This document shows positions 61,133 to 64,000 of a DNA stretch of 64,000 nt, piece by piece. The position numbers and the translations under genes were made by a program. The stretch comes from Salinicola tamaricis. Its GTDB lineage: Bacteria; Pseudomonadota; Gammaproteobacteria; Pseudomonadales; Halomonadaceae. The notes under the pieces were generated by a model that made no database searches, had not been told where the DNA came from, and saw nothing but the letters and a program-made list of their open reading frames with translations. The DNA is taken from assembly GCF_003006155.1 (NCBI RefSeq), contig NZ_CP023559.1, forward strand, positions 3,472,001-3,536,000. Reading direction: 5' to 3'. Each line of letters starts with the position of its first letter. The stretch's first letter is position 1.

Positions 61133-62276
61133 GTGCAGGGGGCGAGCGGCGGCCGATCATCGTCAAGCGCAAGCGTGTCCAGAAGGGAGGGCATCACGGT
61201 GGCTCCTGGAAGATCGCCTACGCCGACTTCATGACCGCGCTGATGGCGCTGTTCCTGGTGCTATGGATTCTTTCGACCGTCAGCGAGAACGAGCTGGAGA
61301 GTATCGCCGAGTACTTTCGTACGCCGCTGGCGGTGGCCCTGACTGGTGGTGACAAGAATACCGCCAGTACCAGCGCCATTCCCGGTGGTGGCGCCGACCC
61401 CACCGCCAGTAAAGGCGAGGTGCGGCGCATCGATGTACGTGAGCAGACTCGTCCGAGCGACGAGCAGCGCATGCTGCGTGCGCTGCGTGATCGCCTGAGC
61501 AGTGTGATCCGCAATGACCCCCAACTACGCCAGCTGCAGTCGCAGCTGCGTATGGATTTCTCCCCCGAGGGGCTGCGCGTGCAGATCGTGGATAGCGATC
61601 AGCGGCCGATGTTCGAGCTCGGCAGCGATCGGCTGGAGCCCTACATGGTCAAGATCCTGCACAAGATCGCGCCGGTGCTCAACGAGATGCCCAATCTGAT
61701 CAGTATCAGTGGGCATACCGATGCGCTGCCCTATGCCGGGGGCGAAAAAGGCTACAGCAACTGGGAACTCTCCGCCGACCGCGCCAATGCCTCGCGGCGC
61801 GAGCTGATCGCCGCGGGCTGTCGCCCGACAAGCTGCTGCGCGTCGCCGGCATGGGCTCGCGTGTCACCTTGCCGGGCACCGACCCGACCGACGCCGTCAA
61901 CCGCCGCATCAGTATCGTCGTACTCGATAACCGCGCTTCGCGGGCTATCGAGCAGCGCGACGAATCGGTGTTGCCCAACCCGCTCGATGGGCAGGGGCAG
62001 CCTGACGCGGGTGCCGATATCCCAACGCCGGCAATCGCTGTGCCGGGTGCCGACGTGGCGCCCACGGGGGCTGCGACATCACCGGGTGGTGAGGCGACAT
62101 CACCGGGTGGTGAGGCGGCCACGCCGGGTGGCCAGGCGTCAGCAGCGCCGGCTGCCACCGCCGCTCCCAGTGGAGACGCGACGCCCACGGGCCCGGCGTC
62201 GGCCAATGGTGGTGCGGCAGCAACGGATGGCCAGACGCCAGCAGCGCCGGCTGCAGGTGCTGCGCAGTCCGGATAG
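61129..62276 (+). CDS. motB: Flagellar motor stator protein MotB with long Ala/Pro/Gly tail (one frame break)
   Basis: Peptidoglycan-anchored stator subunit. One membrane helix carries the proton-accepting Asp in WKIAYADFMTALMALFLVLW. The OmpA-like periplasmic domain reads DFSPEGLRVQIVDSDQRPMF, ISISGHTDALPYAGGEKGYS, NWELSADRANASRRELIAAG, then VNRRISIVVLDNRA. A base is missing near 61823 (RPDKLLRVAGMGSRV). The last 90 residues are low-complexity, rich in Ala, Pro, Gly, Thr and Ser, and partly built of a 7-residue repeat. Repaired length is about 382 residues, longer than E. coli MotB (308). Confidence 0.93.
62076..62138 (+). repeat. 21-bp tandem repeat inside motB
   Basis: Two perfect copies (62076-62096, 62097-62117) and a third related copy (62118-62138) encode TSPGGEA-type units in the MotB tail. 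Confidence 0.8.
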
Positions 62277-62626
62277 GGGTTGCGTGGGTGACGATGGACG
62301 TGTCCGTCTCGCGGCAGATCAGGCACGCGCCTAAAAGGGCCTGCGAATCTGGGTATTGCGCGCGCTGACAGTCATTCGGTCGAGTGGCTGGCAGCGCGTC
62401 CTGCCGGGCATTCCCGTGCCAAGCCTGTTGACTGCCCGCCCGCCAGGTGGTCTGCCGAGACGGGTATTTAACGGCAACGCCTAAACAATCCGCATGCGCT
62501 GCCGATAGTGGCAGGTAACGACGCTGTTCAGCGCAGGTGTTGCCATGAGCAGGCGTTGGTGCAAGCGGTTAGGCCGTGCCGAGTTCGCTATCGTGCCAGC
62601 ATTATCAATGGCTTGGGTGCTTCATA
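62277..62626. other. 350-bp gap between motB and cheA
   Basis: No gene was recognised. The right half holds the sigma-28 promoter of cheA. No strong terminator after motB was seen. Confidence 0.5.
62482..62508 (+). promoter_or_regulatory. Candidate sigma-28 promoter of cheA
   Basis: TAAA at 62482, 15 bp, then GCCGATAG at 62501: a near-consensus FliA promoter (TAAA-N15-GCCGATAA), 118 bp ahead of cheA. Confidence 0.8.
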
Positions 62627-64000
62627 ATGGACATAAGTGATTTTTACGACACGTTCTTCGAAGAGGCCGAGGAGCTTCTGGCGGACATGGAACGCCTGCT
62701 GCGAATTGGACGTGGACGAATCCCGATGTCGAGGATCTCAACGCCATCTTTCGGGCCGCGCACTCCATCAAAGGCGGCGCAGGCACGTTCGGTTTCACGG
62801 TGCTCCAGGAGACGACGCACATCCTGGAAAACCTGCTCGACTATACCCGGCGTGGCGAATTGACCCTGCGACGCGACATCGTCGACACGTTCCTGGAAAC
62901 CAAAGACATGCTTCACGATCAACTGGATGCCTATCGCAACGGCAATGAACCCGACGCCGAGGCGTTCGAGCGCATCTGTCGCATCCTCCAGCAGATCGCG
63001 CAGGACGAGCTGGGTCTGCGCAACGCTGTCTCTGCAGCGGCGGAAAAGCCGGCGGCTGCGCCAACTGAGGCTGCGAAGCCCGAGCCCGAGCCCACACCCA
63101 AGGCCGAGGCCGAGGCCTCTGGCGACAGCGAGACTGCGGCTTCGGGGACGCGTCAGCTTACCATCACGTTGCTCGGAGTGAGCGCCAAGGATCGCGAGCT
63201 GCTGGTCGATGAGCTCAAGCACTTCGGTGACATCGGCGCCCAATCCGGCGACGAGGCACGCTTCCAGGTCACTCTCGAGAGCTCTGAATCTCAAAGCGAC
63301 ATCGAGGCAGTGCTGTGCTTCATCATCGAGCCCGAGCAGCTGCAGATCGAGGCGTCTGCTGCCAGCGCAAATGCCGATGTCGAATCAGGGGCTGCCGAGC
63401 CGGTCCAGGCCAGCACGACGACGGCCGCGGAGAGTGCAGGAGAAAGTACCGGAGACAGTGCCCCGGGCAGCGCTACTGCGACAACGGCCGCCAAGCCGCC
63501 CGCCGCGGGTGGTGCCAAGGCGAAGGCGGCGGCCAAGGCCAAGTCCAAGGGTGGCGAGTCCGGCACCATCCGGGTACCCGTCGACAAGGTCGATCAGATC
63601 ATCAATCTGGTGGGGGAGTTGATCATCACCCAGTCGATGCTCGAGCAGACCGCCAGCGAGATGGATATCGTCTCCCACGGCCCGCTGGTCAACGGCATGA
63701 ACCTGCTCCAGCGCAACGCGCGTGACCTGCAGGAAGCGGTGATGTCGGTGCGTATGATGCCGATGGACTACGTCTTCAGCCGCTTTCCGCGACTGGTGCG
63801 CGACCTTGCCGACAAACTGGGCAAGGACGTCGAACTGGTCACAGAGGGGAAATCGACCGAGCTCGACAAGAGTCTGATCGAGCGCATCATCGATCCGCTC
63901 ACGCACTTGGTGCGTAACAGTCTCGATCATGGCCTGGAGTCGCCGGAGAAGCGTGAGGCCGCGGGTAAGTCGCCCACCGGTCGGTTGACGCTCTCGGCCC
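62627..64000 (+). CDS. cheA: Chemotaxis histidine kinase CheA (cut by window end; frame breaks)
   Basis: Sensor kinase of chemotaxis that phosphorylates CheY and CheB. MDISDFYDTFFEEAEELLAD opens the Hpt domain, with the phosphorylated His in IFRAAHSIKGGAGTFGFTVL. A linker rich in Ala, Glu and Pro follows, then a CheY-binding-like region (TRQLTITLLGVSAKDRELLV). A second low-complexity linker and the dimerisation domain (IRVPVDKVDQIINLVGELII) come next. The start of the ATPase domain has the N box LTHLVRNSLDHG. The frame changes near 62693 and 62735, each one lost base. The sequence ends about two thirds through the gene. Confidence 0.93.

Overview
The window is a GC-rich chromosomal segment of a gammaproteobacterium, most likely a member of the Halomonadaceae (Halomonas, Salinicola or a close relative). 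I infer this from gene order and protein resemblance, not from a search. The lexA/psrA/nagZ neighbourhood is as in pseudomonads. The flhDC-motAB-cheA block and the tig-clpP-clpX-lon-hupB-ppiD block are as in enterics. MiaE, an RNase J-like nuclease and an H-NS-like protein are also present. There is no rRNA operon, transposase, integrase, prophage or CRISPR array. The content is almost entirely core housekeeping.

Layout. 0.1-2.6 kb: methionine ABC transporter (metN-metI) and a RutR-like TetR regulator, all on the minus strand. 2.9-6.4 kb: riboflavin synthase, three phosphoribosyltransferases (apt, gpt, upp) and uracil-DNA glycosylase. 6.4-10.0 kb: a molybdenum cofactor operon, mobA-mobB-moaCD-moaE-moaA, in which moaC and moaD read as one fused frame. 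10.1-12.4 kb: a small H-NS-like protein and an RNase J-type nuclease, converging on one terminator. 12.6-17.9 kb: purU, the SOS pair lexA-dinB with two candidate LexA boxes, psrA, nagZ and a hypoxanthine-guanine phosphoribosyltransferase. 17.9-18.1 kb: a 48-bp tandem repeat. 18.1-21.6 kb: the divergent pair ppsR/ppsA (PEP synthase and its regulator). 21.6-27.7 kb: a membrane-anchored glycerophosphodiester phosphodiesterase, an OmpA-type beta-barrel, a small conserved-looking hypothetical gene and acnB. 28.0-32.6 kb: miaE and a very large BTAD / cyclase-like / AAA / TPR regulator. 32.9-39.1 kb: lpxH, ppiB, glnS-cysS, mtnN and folD. 39.3-39.8 kb: tRNA-Pro, tRNA-Arg and two identical tRNA-His genes. 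40.2-48.8 kb: the protein-quality-control block. 48.9-54.9 kb: an NADP-dependent oxidoreductase, then a tightly overlapping minus-strand operon (CBS-domain gene, asparaginase, queC, queE, queD-like, YkgJ-like) and an unrecognised gene. 55.1-64.0 kb: flagellar and chemotaxis genes (fliD-fliS-fliT-fliK-flhX, flhDC, motAB, cheA), with three candidate sigma-28 promoters.

Sequence quality decides how to read this annotation. About two dozen genes, several essential or highly conserved, are broken by frame changes. Wherever the intended reading can be worked out, the change is nearly always one missing base, usually in a C or G run. These genes are annotated over their full reconstructed span as CDS and flagged; I take most breaks to be sequencing error, not gene decay. 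The errors are dense at 2-32 kb and 56-63 kb and almost absent at 33-50 kb.

I see no clear new defence or mobile system. The observations most worth a second look are the BTAD/pseudo-cyclase/AAA regulator at 28.7-32.6 kb, the moaC-moaD fusion, the two-domain QueD-like protein with a degenerate first domain, the stand-alone FlhB tail next to a FliK-like protein, and the 48-bp repeat at 18 kb.
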